Origin: an uncultured Thermoguttaceae bacterium
Lineage (GTDB): Bacteria; Planctomycetota; Planctomycetia; Pirellulales; Thermoguttaceae
DNA: 38,297 nt
Direction of reading: 5' to 3'
Assembly: GCA_938042245.1 (NCBI GenBank)
Contig: CALIRO010000088.1
Span: forward strand, 1 to 38,297
The notes below the pieces were generated by a model, which was not told the origin of the DNA, searched no databases, and was given only the letters and a program-made list of their open reading frames with translations. Of this stretch, positions 7,976 through 16,936 are shown piece by piece. How positions within the stretch are numbered: position 1 is the first letter of the stretch; each line of letters starts with the position of its first letter. Position numbers and translations under genes: made by a program.

Positions 7976-10213
7976 TTACTGACCCACTTCTTGCAGGCGG
8001 CGGTCGATGCGGGTTTTTGTTAAGCCGCTGAGGTTCGGTAGGGCTTGGCGATACCAATAGGCGGCTCGATTGCGGTAGGCTTCTTTGATGGTTTCGTTAG
8101 AAACAGCGGTAGAGGCATCCCACCATTTGTCTCCCAGGGTCACCATAGCACTGGTATTTTTTGGCCCGGTTAGGTTTAATTCTTGGTCTGCCAGATGTTT
8201 TAGAGTGGGGTCTTTTCCTTTGGCCAGATGGCGGAGTCCGGAGGGCCATTCCTGCTTAGCAAAACACAGATAAAACCCATAGGTCAAATTGGCTTCCGGA
8301 TCGTCGGGATTGTTTTGGAGGGCTTGTTCAGCTTTAAGGAAGGCTTCGTAACGGGGCTGAAATTCTTCGTAGCGTCGGCGGAGAGCGGCGGCTTTTTTGG
8401 AGGTCAAAGAATCACTCGCTTTACGGGCCAGGTCGACGGCCGCCTGGGCCAACCGAATCGCCTCAGGCAGTTTATCTCTGGCAAAGGCCTCCTGAGCCAG
8501 CTCCACGGCCGCCTGGGCAGCGGCTTGGTTAGCCGCCGGGCTTCGGCTCCGTTTGGCCGCTTCTTCAAAAAATCCCGCACTCAGTTCCGGCAAATCCAGT
8601 TCAAAATTCTGGGCAATTCTCCGCAGGCTTCGATCCAAAATGCTCTTATTTCCCGCTTCTAGAGCCAGGTTCCGGGCCTCCACAAAAAGCATGTATTGGG
8701 CTGCCGGATTATCATGGGTCTCTGCGCCCAGCCGATAGAGCCTCTCGGCCAGCTTAGTTTTCTCCTCAGGTTTCTGAGCCGCCTTGTAATCTCGCTCAAA
8801 GAGCTGGCGGATCTCGGCCAGGGCTTTTTGTTGCGCCTCTGGTTCTGGGATGGGTAGGCGTTGGGGCTTGGGCGGCGGTTCTGGCGGTGGGGGTTCAGTT
8901 TTTGGGGCAGGTTCCGGCTTTTCTGGAGGTGTTTTTTCTGGTTCTTTGGGAATCGGCATGGTAGGTGAGGTGCTAGCCAATCGGGCTGACTGGGCCAGTT
9001 TCAATTCTTCGAGAAACATTTCTGCCTGTGGGATTTTGGCGGAGATTGCCTTTTGAATCAGCCGTTCGGCTTTGGTCAAATCCCCTTGAGGATCGAAAAT
9101 CAACGCACCCGCTTGGGAGAGCAAATCCTCCAAAGGGTTAGGACCTTTCCCTCGGAGCAAGGGCAAGAGCAGCGCCAAATCAATGGGTATATTTTTCCAA
9201 GTAAATTGATGTTCCTGGCCGTTGATTTCTATCTGCAACGAATCGGTTGAGACCGCCTTGATCACTGCCTTGTACGGAGAAGGGCCGACAATCTCTTGGC
9301 CGGGCTGGAGTTGCGGAATGATTTCCTCTACCCTCTTCCAAAACTCTTCTACAGCCGTATAAACAATGTGCAATCGGGCAACCTTCTGGGCAGCGGGCGA
9401 GCCCATCGGGGCAGCCCGATTAGCCAATTCCAGATGTTTGCGTGCTGCTTCCAGGTCCCGCTGCGCCAATGCCTTCCGAACCGCCTGAAGGCTTTCGGAG
9501 GCTGGCGGCAAGGAAGGCGGAGGCGGTTCCGGCAGCTTTGGCTTTTGTTGGGTTTTGTCTTCCGGAGGTGCGGTAGGTTTCATTTTGGAAGGAGGTTTTG
9601 GCGGTTTCTCAGGTTTCATGGGAGACAGGGAAGGGGGGATTTTTTCTTCTATTGAGCTTCCTGGACTGACCGGCGAAACACTCTGGCTCTGTTCTCCAGA
9701 CCGTTTGACCACCACCGCCACAATCAAACCCACCAGCACCAAAATCACCGCCACCAGCACCGTGGCAATTACCGAAAACCAAGAGGAAACGGTCGGAGCA
9801 GGCTCTTGTTGGGCAGCCGGACTCTCTGCCGGCGCCATGGACATCAGAGGCGGATTTAAAGGCCAAAGCCCCGCCGGTACCGACTGCCCAGCCGGAGCCA
9901 CTGTGGTTAGGGGCGGCATGACCTGTTGGGCAGCCTGCTGGGCCAGGAGCTGTGCGTCATATTGGGCCTTTTTTTCTGGATTCAACAGACATATCTTCGC
10001 CGCTGCCAATTCGTTGAGTATCTTCTGCGACAGGGCCGAGTGTTTACCCGTCTGAAACGTGCGCACATGGGCCATCTGCCGATCCGCCGCATTACTAATG
10101 ACCTCCGGATCGGATTCAAACAGTTCGATCCCCAGCAGCCGATAGTAATTCGGCGGCCGCTGCGGATCCCGAATGCCCAACCAGTGCAAATAGGGATCAA
10201 ACTGCTCTGCCAT
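7976..10213 (-). CDS. J-like-domain membrane protein with Pro-rich and helical domains
   Basis: The 745-residue protein starts with the planctomycete block DPYLHWLGIRDPQRPPNYYR and continues as a J-like domain to about residue 90, ending LLNPEKKAQYD as in DnaJ helix IV. The HPD tripeptide that activates Hsp70 is absent; HVRTFQTGKHS occupies that area. A Gln/Pro-rich link, a strong membrane segment (about 145-170, IATVLVAVILVLVGLIVAVV) and a Pro/Lys-rich tether follow. The region beyond the membrane includes Pro/Glu-rich spacers and Ala-rich helices with TPR-like features (residues about 470-740). ATG 10213 is preferred to in-frame GTG 10225 because AGGTGA precedes it by about nine bases. It probably assembles protein complexes at the membrane; partners unknown. 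Confidence 0.85.
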   Translation of the reverse strand: MAEQFDPYLHWLGIRDPQRPPNYYRLLGIELFESDPEVISNAADRQMAHVRTFQTGKHSALSQKILNELAAAKICLLNPEKKAQYDAQLLAQQAAQQVMPPLTTVAPAGQSVPAGLWPLNPPLMSMAPAESPAAQQEPAPTVSSWFSVIATVLVAVILVLVGLIVAVVVKRSGEQSQSVSPVSPGSSIEEKIPPSLSPMKPEKPPKPPSKMKPTAPPEDKTQQKPKLPEPPPPSLPPASESLQAVRKALAQRDLEAARKHLELANRAAPMGSPAAQKVARLHIVYTAVEEFWKRVEEIIPQLQPGQEIVGPSPYKAVIKAVSTDSLQIEINGQEHQFTWKNIPIDLALLLPLLRGKGPNPLEDLLSQAGALIFDPQGDLTKAERLIQKAISAKIPQAEMFLEELKLAQSARLASTSPTMPIPKEPEKTPPEKPEPAPKTEPPPPEPPPKPQRLPIPEPEAQQKALAEIRQLFERDYKAAQKPEEKTKLAERLYRLGAETHDNPAAQYMLFVEARNLALEAGNKSILDRSLRRIAQNFELDLPELSAGFFEEAAKRSRSPAANQAAAQAAVELAQEAFARDKLPEAIRLAQAAVDLARKASDSLTSKKAAALRRRYEEFQPRYEAFLKAEQALQNNPDDPEANLTYGFYLCFAKQEWPSGLRHLAKGKDPTLKHLADQELNLTGPKNTSAMVTLGDKWWDASTAVSNETIKEAYRNRAAYWYRQALPNLSGLTKTRIDRRLQEVGQ

Positions 10214-10515
10214 GGCCCAATTCACCTAACAGTCCCAATCTTCCTCATGGTCCCTTTTCTATTTTACTTTTTGGCGGCTTTTTCAGCGAGAACCCCCTTA
10301 AGAGCAGCTTTTCCTTGATCCTTCCCGAAAAAGGCACTGCGTCCCAGATCCGCCCACCATAGCAAGTCCGACCTTAGGGAGCACGATAGTGGTAGGCCGG
10401 CCGCCGGCCTGACTCCCTCAGGGGCCAAGCATAGCAAGTCCGGCCTAAGTGCTGGCGCAGGAGGGCAGCCTCCGAAGAACTCCTATCGCTCGACCATACC
10501 CCGTCCTGCCATGCC
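10214..10515. other. Intergenic region, about 300 bp
   Basis: No gene is seen. The gap lies between two minus-strand genes and should contain the promoter of the J-like gene. Its left half is T-rich; its right half holds a direct repeat pair around a perfect GC-rich palindrome (10358-10449). Confidence 0.5.
10358..10449. repeat. Direct repeat pair flanking a GC-rich palindrome
   Basis: CATAGCAAGTCCG(A/G)CCT(T/A)AG occurs at 10358-10377 and 10430-10449, 18 of 20 positions equal, 72 bases apart. Between them lies a perfect palindrome with 8-base arms (AGGCCGGC/GCCGGCCT, 10394-10410). It is downstream of the large toroid gene, so it may be a transcript-end structure or a small repeat element. 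Confidence 0.5.
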
Positions 10516-13500
10516 TTAAGGGCCTGTCTGGTCTCGGAGGCTCTTGAATAGGGGTAAATGTCGGTAATAGACTTCCAGCATCAATAGATGCATGGCGGTT
10601 ACATAGAGTCGGCCGCCTTCGTGGGCAAATCGATCCGGCACAGGCCGCACCGGATCCCAACTGCCTGCCAATGGGCCTTCCTGCACCTGGCTGCTTTCTA
10701 AGTACGCACGGAGTTTGCTGTTCCAACTCTTCCAATGGCTGCCTGCCATCTGGAACATCACTTGGGTGGCGTAATACCAGTAGTAGGCATCTCGGGTTGG
10801 CCGTTCCGGCGTGCCCGGCTCTGGGGAATTGGCCTGCAAGAAATCGGCTCCCCGTTGTAGAAGCGGATGTTCTCGGTTCCACCCCAGGTACATTCGCATC
10901 AGTAAGGCTTCGGCGGTCATCGAAGCGGTCGGCTCCCGATGGAACCAGAAGTCGGGCCCCGTTTCCTGACTGAAAGGGTTATACACATATCGGGCCCCAT
11001 CGCTGCCAGGGGCTTTGGCCAAATCTAACCACCGAGACACTAAATCCAGGCTGCTTTGGGGTACTTGCAAACCGGCCATCTGAGCACTTTTCAGCGCCAT
11101 GAGCATCCAACCGCTCACAGACGTATCCGAATCTTCTCTGGGCTGGTAACGCCATCCTCCCCGGCTGGGATGTTGAGAGGCCACAATAAATCCAATGGCC
11201 CGTTCTGCCGGTTGGCGCAGCCCAGCATCTCTAGTCATCCCATACGCTTCGCACAAGGCAATGGCGGCAATGGCGTGGCTATAAAGCCACGTATTGGCCG
11301 ACCCCTGGGTGTAGCCCCACAGATCGCCGTCTGGCTTTTGGTTGGCCAAAAGCCACTGCAAGCCTGCCTCCACCTGGGTCCGATAGGGTCCTTCCTGGTG
11401 AGTGTAGCCAGCGCCTAAAAATGCTAACAAAGCCAACCCGGTGGCTGCACTATCCGACTGCTTCCCCCCTGGAAAGAAGACCATCTCCCGAACCAATTCT
11501 CCCAACTCTGCCAAGCCGGCTTCATCCAATTTCCCCTCAGAATGCCGCTGCAAGAGCTGGTGCAGATTTTGATAGCGCCGTTTGATCTCCGGCACCTGCT
11601 CCCACCGGTTAGGTTCTTGCAGCAGCGTTTTGGCCATTGGGAGTAAAAGTTCCGGTTGTTGGCGGGCCTGCGCTTGACCTGGCCAAATTTCCAGCTCCTT
11701 GGGAATCGTATGCAGACGCCAACGTCCGTCTGGCCATTGGAGTTTCGCCAAAAAGGCCAATCCCCGTTCCACCGCCTGTTCGGACGCTTCAGAACCGCCA
11801 TATTGTTGGGCCTGTTGGGCACGTTGGCTGGGATGGCGTTGCCGGAACGCCTCCGCCGGCTCCGCCCGAGCATCGATGGCCAATCGGGCGCCCGATCGCT
11901 CTAGTAAAAACCGGCCAGGCGCTAAATGGACTTCTGGACTCTGGAGATGGGCCCGCCGACTCGGAATCCCAGCACTTGGAGAAGGCACCTGACTCAATCC
12001 CCCCACCCCCGGCCTGGCTACCACATGCACCGGTAATCCTGTCGCTTGCCGCCCTACTTCTACCGACTGCCCCGCTAGATTCCCCACCTGCCCATGAGAG
12101 GAGCCAGCTTGGCCCCCGATGCCCACCGCGCTAGGTCCGGAAACATTCTTCGTCCAATTGCCTACTTGATCCCCCGAAGTGCCACTACTGGGCATTGCCT
12201 CGGTAGCAAGATCGAGAAGCCCTGACCGAACCGACCGAGGAAGCAACATCCCGGGCAAACCACCCTCCGGTTCCGCCTCGCCGGATTGTCTGGGATGCAG
12301 CTTCGCAAGGGCGGTTCCTATGCCTGTTGCCTGGGCCACTTCTAGGTTCCTGCCTATACCTCCAGCCTTCTCGGTACCTGACAATCCCATTGCTCCAGGC
12401 CGATCCGAGATCACCTCTGCCACACTTCCCCCCGCTCGGCGATCTGTTTCTGGCACTACAGGTTCGAGCGAAGGAAGGGGAGATTCTCCTTCAGAACTAC
12501 TTATTTTTGGGGAAATACCTTCCCCCCCAGAAGAGGTGCCTGTTTCGGCTACTTTCCCTGCTAGATCTTCAGTAGGCAGACGGCCCATTTGCCGGGCTGG
12601 CCCCGGAACTCCCCTATCTGGAAATGCCGAAAGGTTTCTTTCCCATCCAATTGCCCCTTTTCGGAGGGTTTCGATCCCACCGCCTGTTCCTTTCCCGGGC
12701 AAGGGGCTAGAAACCTCTCCGGCTGGGCGGGTCCCCGGCAACCCTGGACCAGTCTGGGTCCGCCCAATCAAGACCATGCCCGGTTCCAATGCCTGAACAG
12801 CTTCCCCCGAAGCAGCTTCAGCGGTTCCTGCGCCTAAACGGGCAAGAGAGCCCGGGGCAGGCCCTGTCTCCGCCGGGACCTGGCCGGAGAGCCCGAGTAA
12901 TCGGCTCTCCTGACTGCTGGACCGAGGCAGGGGGGCCGGTTGGCCGAAATCCATTGCTCCCATCCGCCCTTCGGCGGGTTTTGTCCGGCTGATAGCCGGT
13001 CCGGCTGGCCCAAAGGCCATGGGGAGTTTTCCAGCGGTAGGTTCCTGGTGGCCCTGGCCCATCAATACTGGGGCTGCTTGGCGGGTGAGGGAAATTTGGG
13101 CAGCGTTTTCCCATTGGGAAAGTTGGCCCGCCCCGGAAGTTTCCCTTCCTTTTACTGCAGCTAAGGAAGACTCTTCCCCAGGTATTAGTCCAGAGGGGGT
13201 AGGCGGAGCCGTCTGGCGGGCACGCAACAACCCTACCGTTTCCATAGGTACCACAGGACCTTCCTCACCTGGCCGGGAGGCTTCTCCTCGAGGAACCCCC
13301 CTGGCCACATGGGATCCCCCAGCACCCGATGTGGAAGGGAGCGGGCCGGACAATGCCGGATTGGGCCGATGCTCAGGTAAGGCCCCTAAGGGATGTGACG
13401 GCTGGAACCGGAGCATATCCGCCTGTCCGAGCTGATCCACCTGAGCGACCGGGAGGGCGGATGGGGCGGAACCGGCAACCGGCCCTACACTCAGATGGAC

Positions 13501-14985
13501 TTGTTCTGCTGTTGCATCGAACTGTGGTTGGTGTGGAGATCGGGCGGTGGCCGGCTCGGGAGGGCGAGCGGCCACTAGGCCCCCCTCTGCTAGGGGGGTT
13601 GTTTTGCCTCGGGCAACGGCCACCCCTACTACCCCCAAGGCTGCGGAGTTAGGACCGGACAGTTGGCTTGTTCCCCGATCAACACCTTGATCGGTTATGG
13701 TCGGCTGGTGCCGGGCCAGCAGCGTCGGTGTAGGCTCGATCGGACGAGAAACCTCTTGGCCAGGAGCCATTTGGGGAAGCGGTTCTTCAGGTACTGTAGC
13801 GCGAAGAGCCAGTGGCACTTGACGGGCAGGAAGCTGTTGAGTGCTCTGAGGTATTTGGGGCGGTTGTTCCAAGCGGCGGTTGGTTATGGCCGAAGGGGCC
13901 GATGGCCCAGGCAGGGGCGGAGGTGCTGGTGCCTCCCCCTTTCGATCTACCGGCAGGTTCTGCAGGCGATCTATCGCTAAGGGGCGTGGTTGATACACCG
14001 AAGCAAGCTGTTGAGAAACGGAAGCCCTGGGAGGTACCGGCGGTTCTGCACGGGCCACGACTTCCGGGCTAGGGCCAACGGAGCGATTTGGTGTTATTGC
14101 TTCCGGCATCGGGGCTTGGACCGGATTGGGCAGTTCTCGCCGCAGGGTTGCTGCTCCGCCAGAGGCAGGCCGGAGAACCACCGGGGCGGCTGGAGGAGTC
14201 CTTTCTGGTTGGGGCGGCTGGAGGGGCTGGCGCTGGACCAACTCCCCTGGCTCTTTCGGCCCCTTCGGAGAGGCTCCGGGCCGAATCTCCGGCGAAGGCA
14301 CCGGCGGAATGGGTTCCTGCCGAACTTCCGTAATTTGCCGACGGATCGGTTCCGCTAGACTTTCCCCCCGATGCGGTGGCGTCAGTTCTCGACGCTCCAC
14401 CGGAATCGGCGGTATCGGTTGGGGTTCAGGCCGCTGGGCATACACCACAGAGGACTTTTCCAAAGGGAGGATGGGGGCTTTTTCCGGTTGGTTGGGCGTC
14501 TGGGGCATCTGCGGCACCGGCAACGGCACCTCCACCGGACGATGATATTCACTGGGCACCTCCCCCCGCTCCATGACCGATTCCGGATAATCCGGTACCC
14601 GAAGCTCCGCAATTTCTTCGACCGTATCTCGGATCGGCTTCTCCTGCACAAGGAACCGATAATATCCCACCCCTAAACTCAATAGCAGCCATAAATGGGC
14701 TACCAGACTAAACAAGGTGGCAATTTTCAATCGTTGTTTGAATCGACCTCGCACCCATCGAATTGCCGCAAACCACACCCCCAACGTCAGCCCTACCGTG
14801 AAAAGCTGAAAATAGCCGTTGTAGAAAAGCCGAGGGTCATCGAATCGACTCAGACCTAAAATCAACCCCACCACAAACCCCGCTAAGACCACCACCAGGA
14901 GGTTGATAGGCCAAAGCTGGTCTTCCACATCTTCGAAGGGAATGACCTGCACAGGCCGAATCTGCCGACGCACTGGCGCGGCCAT
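10516..14985 (-). CDS. Large membrane protein with long disordered tether and C-terminal squalene-cyclase-like toroid
   Basis: The 1489-residue protein starts at ATG 14985 (AGGAG seven bases upstream; an in-frame TTG at 14991 is less likely). Three membrane segments lie near residues 26-45, 57-76 and 88-111. Residues 115 to about 1060 are Pro/Gly/Gln/Ser-rich and apparently disordered. The C-terminal part (about 1065-1475) is an alpha/alpha toroid of the prenyltransferase/squalene-oxidase repeat type: repeated hydrophobic helices with LQWPDGRW, NQKPDGDLWGY and GGWRYQP. Such domains bind or cyclise hydrophobic substrates in hopanoid enzymes, but the DXDD catalytic motif of squalene-hopene cyclases was not found, so a binding or scaffold role is more likely. 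Related proteins are frequent in planctomycetes and mostly uncharacterised. The toroid is probably exposed on the periplasmic side. Confidence 0.85.
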   Translation of the reverse strand: MAAPVRRQIRPVQVIPFEDVEDQLWPINLLVVVLAGFVVGLILGLSRFDDPRLFYNGYFQLFTVGLTLGVWFAAIRWVRGRFKQRLKIATLFSLVAHLWLLLSLGVGYYRFLVQEKPIRDTVEEIAELRVPDYPESVMERGEVPSEYHRPVEVPLPVPQMPQTPNQPEKAPILPLEKSSVVYAQRPEPQPIPPIPVERRELTPPHRGESLAEPIRRQITEVRQEPIPPVPSPEIRPGASPKGPKEPGELVQRQPLQPPQPERTPPAAPVVLRPASGGAATLRRELPNPVQAPMPEAITPNRSVGPSPEVVARAEPPVPPRASVSQQLASVYQPRPLAIDRLQNLPVDRKGEAPAPPPLPGPSAPSAITNRRLEQPPQIPQSTQQLPARQVPLALRATVPEEPLPQMAPGQEVSRPIEPTPTLLARHQPTITDQGVDRGTSQLSGPNSAALGVVGVAVARGKTTPLAEGGLVAARPPEPATARSPHQPQFDATAEQVHLSVGPVAGSAPSALPVAQVDQLGQADMLRFQPSHPLGALPEHRPNPALSGPLPSTSGAGGSHVARGVPRGEASRPGEEGPVVPMETVGLLRARQTAPPTPSGLIPGEESSLAAVKGRETSGAGQLSQWENAAQISLTRQAAPVLMGQGHQEPTAGKLPMAFGPAGPAISRTKPAEGRMGAMDFGQPAPLPRSSSQESRLLGLSGQVPAETGPAPGSLARLGAGTAEAASGEAVQALEPGMVLIGRTQTGPGLPGTRPAGEVSSPLPGKGTGGGIETLRKGAIGWERNLSAFPDRGVPGPARQMGRLPTEDLAGKVAETGTSSGGEGISPKISSSEGESPLPSLEPVVPETDRRAGGSVAEVISDRPGAMGLSGTEKAGGIGRNLEVAQATGIGTALAKLHPRQSGEAEPEGGLPGMLLPRSVRSGLLDLATEAMPSSGTSGDQVGNWTKNVSGPSAVGIGGQAGSSHGQVGNLAGQSVEVGRQATGLPVHVVARPGVGGLSQVPSPSAGIPSRRAHLQSPEVHLAPGRFLLERSGARLAIDARAEPAEAFRQRHPSQRAQQAQQYGGSEASEQAVERGLAFLAKLQWPDGRWRLHTIPKELEIWPGQAQARQQPELLLPMAKTLLQEPNRWEQVPEIKRRYQNLHQLLQRHSEGKLDEAGLAELGELVREMVFFPGGKQSDSAATGLALLAFLGAGYTHQEGPYRTQVEAGLQWLLANQKPDGDLWGYTQGSANTWLYSHAIAAIALCEAYGMTRDAGLRQPAERAIGFIVASQHPSRGGWRYQPREDSDTSVSGWMLMALKSAQMAGLQVPQSSLDLVSRWLDLAKAPGSDGARYVYNPFSQETGPDFWFHREPTASMTAEALLMRMYLGWNREHPLLQRGADFLQANSPEPGTPERPTRDAYYWYYATQVMFQMAGSHWKSWNSKLRAYLESSQVQEGPLAGSWDPVRPVPDRFAHEGGRLYVTAMHLLMLEVYYRHLPLFKSLRDQTGP

Positions 14986-15553
14986 GGGCAACTCTCCTAT
15001 CTTCTAATGTCCGGCTATTTGTAACACTTCAGCCGAATAATCTATCAAAGCATTTCTCCGAAACCAGGAATCCGGTTTTTTCGTGCTAGGTTATGTGTTC
15101 TGGACCGCCGCTTGGGCGGCAGCAACACCCAAGGGCTTTCCTCAGGTCAACGAGGTAGCTTCTTCATTCGGCTGAAGTGTTCCGGCTATTTCGCCAGTCC
15201 AAGAACTTCCCATAAGAATGGGGTACAAAATTCCTGTCCTCTCAAGAATTCCCACTGCCTGGTTCAGTTAACGTTTATTATACCCGACTCAGCGTAGGCT
15301 GAGAGGGCAGCAGCCGCTTCCTCCGAAGAAGCGCTCCGCAGGAAAACCGAAATGGCGTAGACATGCTCTGTTCTGGCACAGGCCGAATCCAATGAGATAG
15401 CTTAGCTCCCGCTTTGCCAATGTTGCTACCGCCCGAAGAGGCAATATCCGAACTGGTTGTAAATACTAGGGTTAGGAAATTATGGGAACCAAGAGGGGAT
15501 TCCTATGGAAGTCTTGGAACCAGAGGCAGTTACGCCAATGGCAAAAGCGGAGT
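14986..15553. other. Intergenic region, 568 bp
   Basis: No gene is supported. The left third holds a MITE-like inverted-repeat element (15011-15191). The rest (about 15200-15550) shows no recognisable structure; it contains scattered AT-rich segments. The gap lies between minus-strand genes and must hold the promoter of the toroid protein. Confidence 0.5.
15011..15191. repeat. MITE-like inverted-repeat element
   Basis: AACACTTCAGCCGAAT (15023-15038) and its exact reverse complement ATTCGGCTGAAGTGTT (15166-15181) bound a non-coding core of about 130 bases. Outside them is a direct repeat CCGGCTATTT (15011-15020 and 15182-15191), resembling a 10-base target duplication; a GT dinucleotide intervenes on the left only. 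The right part (15118-15177) recurs at 19688-19747 with 49 of 60 bases equal. There is no transposase. It could be a non-autonomous transposon relic or a structured RNA. Confidence 0.55.
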
Positions 15554-16936
15554 TTAAGGAGTGGGCAATTTTCGGCCTGCCTTTTCGGCCAATTGGCGGA
15601 TTTTGGCCACTACCACCTCTTCCGACTCGGGAGCGAAAAAGCCCACCACCTGACCGTATAAACCCCGTGTTTCGTAGCCGCCCTCGGCAAGGGCCGTCGC
15701 CGTCGGCAAATACCCGAACACCTGGTTCGTATAACCGGCCACCCATAAGTTCAACGGCCCAATCGCCTTTTCCACCCGAAGCACATAACCGGCCAGCACC
15801 TCGCCGGAAATCCCCACCAACGTCAAATCCTCGCCAAATTGCCATAAGGCTATCGGCACTGGAAAACTGGGTGGCATCGGTTTGCCCGCTTCCAGGGCGG
15901 CCAACATCCGTTTGGCGTTATAGGCCACATGGGATGGCCCCTTAGCCAACTTTTCCAGTTCTTCTTTCGGAGGCACCGGTTGCAGCGGCGCTTCGGCGGA
16001 TTCCTGGAGGGTGCGAAGCGGGCCTCGGACTGGCTGAAGTTTTCCTTGGAGCACTCGGCAGACCTCGGTCCCCAAATCCGCCCCATGTTGGCGCACATGC
16101 TCGATTTCGCCGCGGGGATACGGGTTGGCATCGCCGCCGCAACCGGCAATAAACATCGCTTGCGCCCCCGGATGTTCCTTTTCTATATGCTCCTGCGCAA
16201 ACCCTGCGTAATCGCCAGAAATCACATAATGCTGGCCCGTCAGCGTGGTACAGTGGCAGGCGCAGCCGAAAACTACCCCCCGCAGCTTGCCTTCCGCATC
16301 GTCCACCCGAAGCACCGGCACCCGGCGATCCACATAGCCGCTCGGATTGACCCCCAAAATCACCCCGCCAGGTGTAAACTGCCGACGATTCATCGGAAAG
16401 TTGGCTACCCCCCAGCCCCAAGCCAACCGAGCGGGTTTCCGGTCTGCCAAAGCGGCAGCGGCCACCTGGGCCAATTGGCTGACCAGTTTTTCAGTATATC
16501 GATGAACAACTTTCTGTTGCTCCTCCGGCATTGCATATCCGCTTTCCCCGCCCAGCGAAATGACCGGACCGGTATGGGTGTGCGAAGGGGCCAGCAGGAT
16601 TTGTTCTCGTTTTAAGCCGGTCTTCTGGCCCACCCGCTCTACCACCGCATCCCAGACCTCCCGGTTAAACCCGATCAGATCTACCGAAAGAATTAGCCCC
16701 TGATGGCCACTTTGATCCTCCACCAGCATTGCTTTGGCCCACAGGTCCAGGAGGACTCCTTCGGAAGGTTTATTCCGTGCTGCGTACCCAGCCATCCAGA
16801 TCGGCCCTTCCGGCGTAATGTTCACTCGGGCCAGGCCCACTTTCCACTCCGGAGCTTCTTGGGCCCCCCAGCCAATCCCGCCAACCATTTGCAGCACCAC
16901 CCATCCCAACCCTACTAGCCAGCTTCTTGTATCCAT
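15554..16936 (-). CDS. Secreted neutral/alkaline ceramidase-like hydrolase
   Basis: The 460-residue protein has a signal peptide (residues 1-25, ending GWGAQ) and the planctomycete version of the neutral/alkaline non-lysosomal ceramidase N-terminal domain (PF04734). Diagnostic blocks are KVGLARVNITPEGPIWMAGY (32-51), SHTHTGP (118-124, zinc-binding type), CACHCTTL (225-232), SGDYAG (240-245) and GCGGDANPYPRG (265-276). True ceramidases cleave the amide bond of ceramide and are longer, with a C-terminal immunoglobulin-like domain; this shorter form may act on another lipid or amide in the periplasm. ATG 16936 follows GGAGGAGAGG. It is divergent from the purine permease across an 809-bp gap. Confidence 0.87.
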   Translation of the reverse strand: MDTRSWLVGLGWVVLQMVGGIGWGAQEAPEWKVGLARVNITPEGPIWMAGYAARNKPSEGVLLDLWAKAMLVEDQSGHQGLILSVDLIGFNREVWDAVVERVGQKTGLKREQILLAPSHTHTGPVISLGGESGYAMPEEQQKVVHRYTEKLVSQLAQVAAAALADRKPARLAWGWGVANFPMNRRQFTPGGVILGVNPSGYVDRRVPVLRVDDAEGKLRGVVFGCACHCTTLTGQHYVISGDYAGFAQEHIEKEHPGAQAMFIAGCGGDANPYPRGEIEHVRQHGADLGTEVCRVLQGKLQPVRGPLRTLQESAEAPLQPVPPKEELEKLAKGPSHVAYNAKRMLAALEAGKPMPPSFPVPIALWQFGEDLTLVGISGEVLAGYVLRVEKAIGPLNLWVAGYTNQVFGYLPTATALAEGGYETRGLYGQVVGFFAPESEEVVVAKIRQLAEKAGRKLPTP

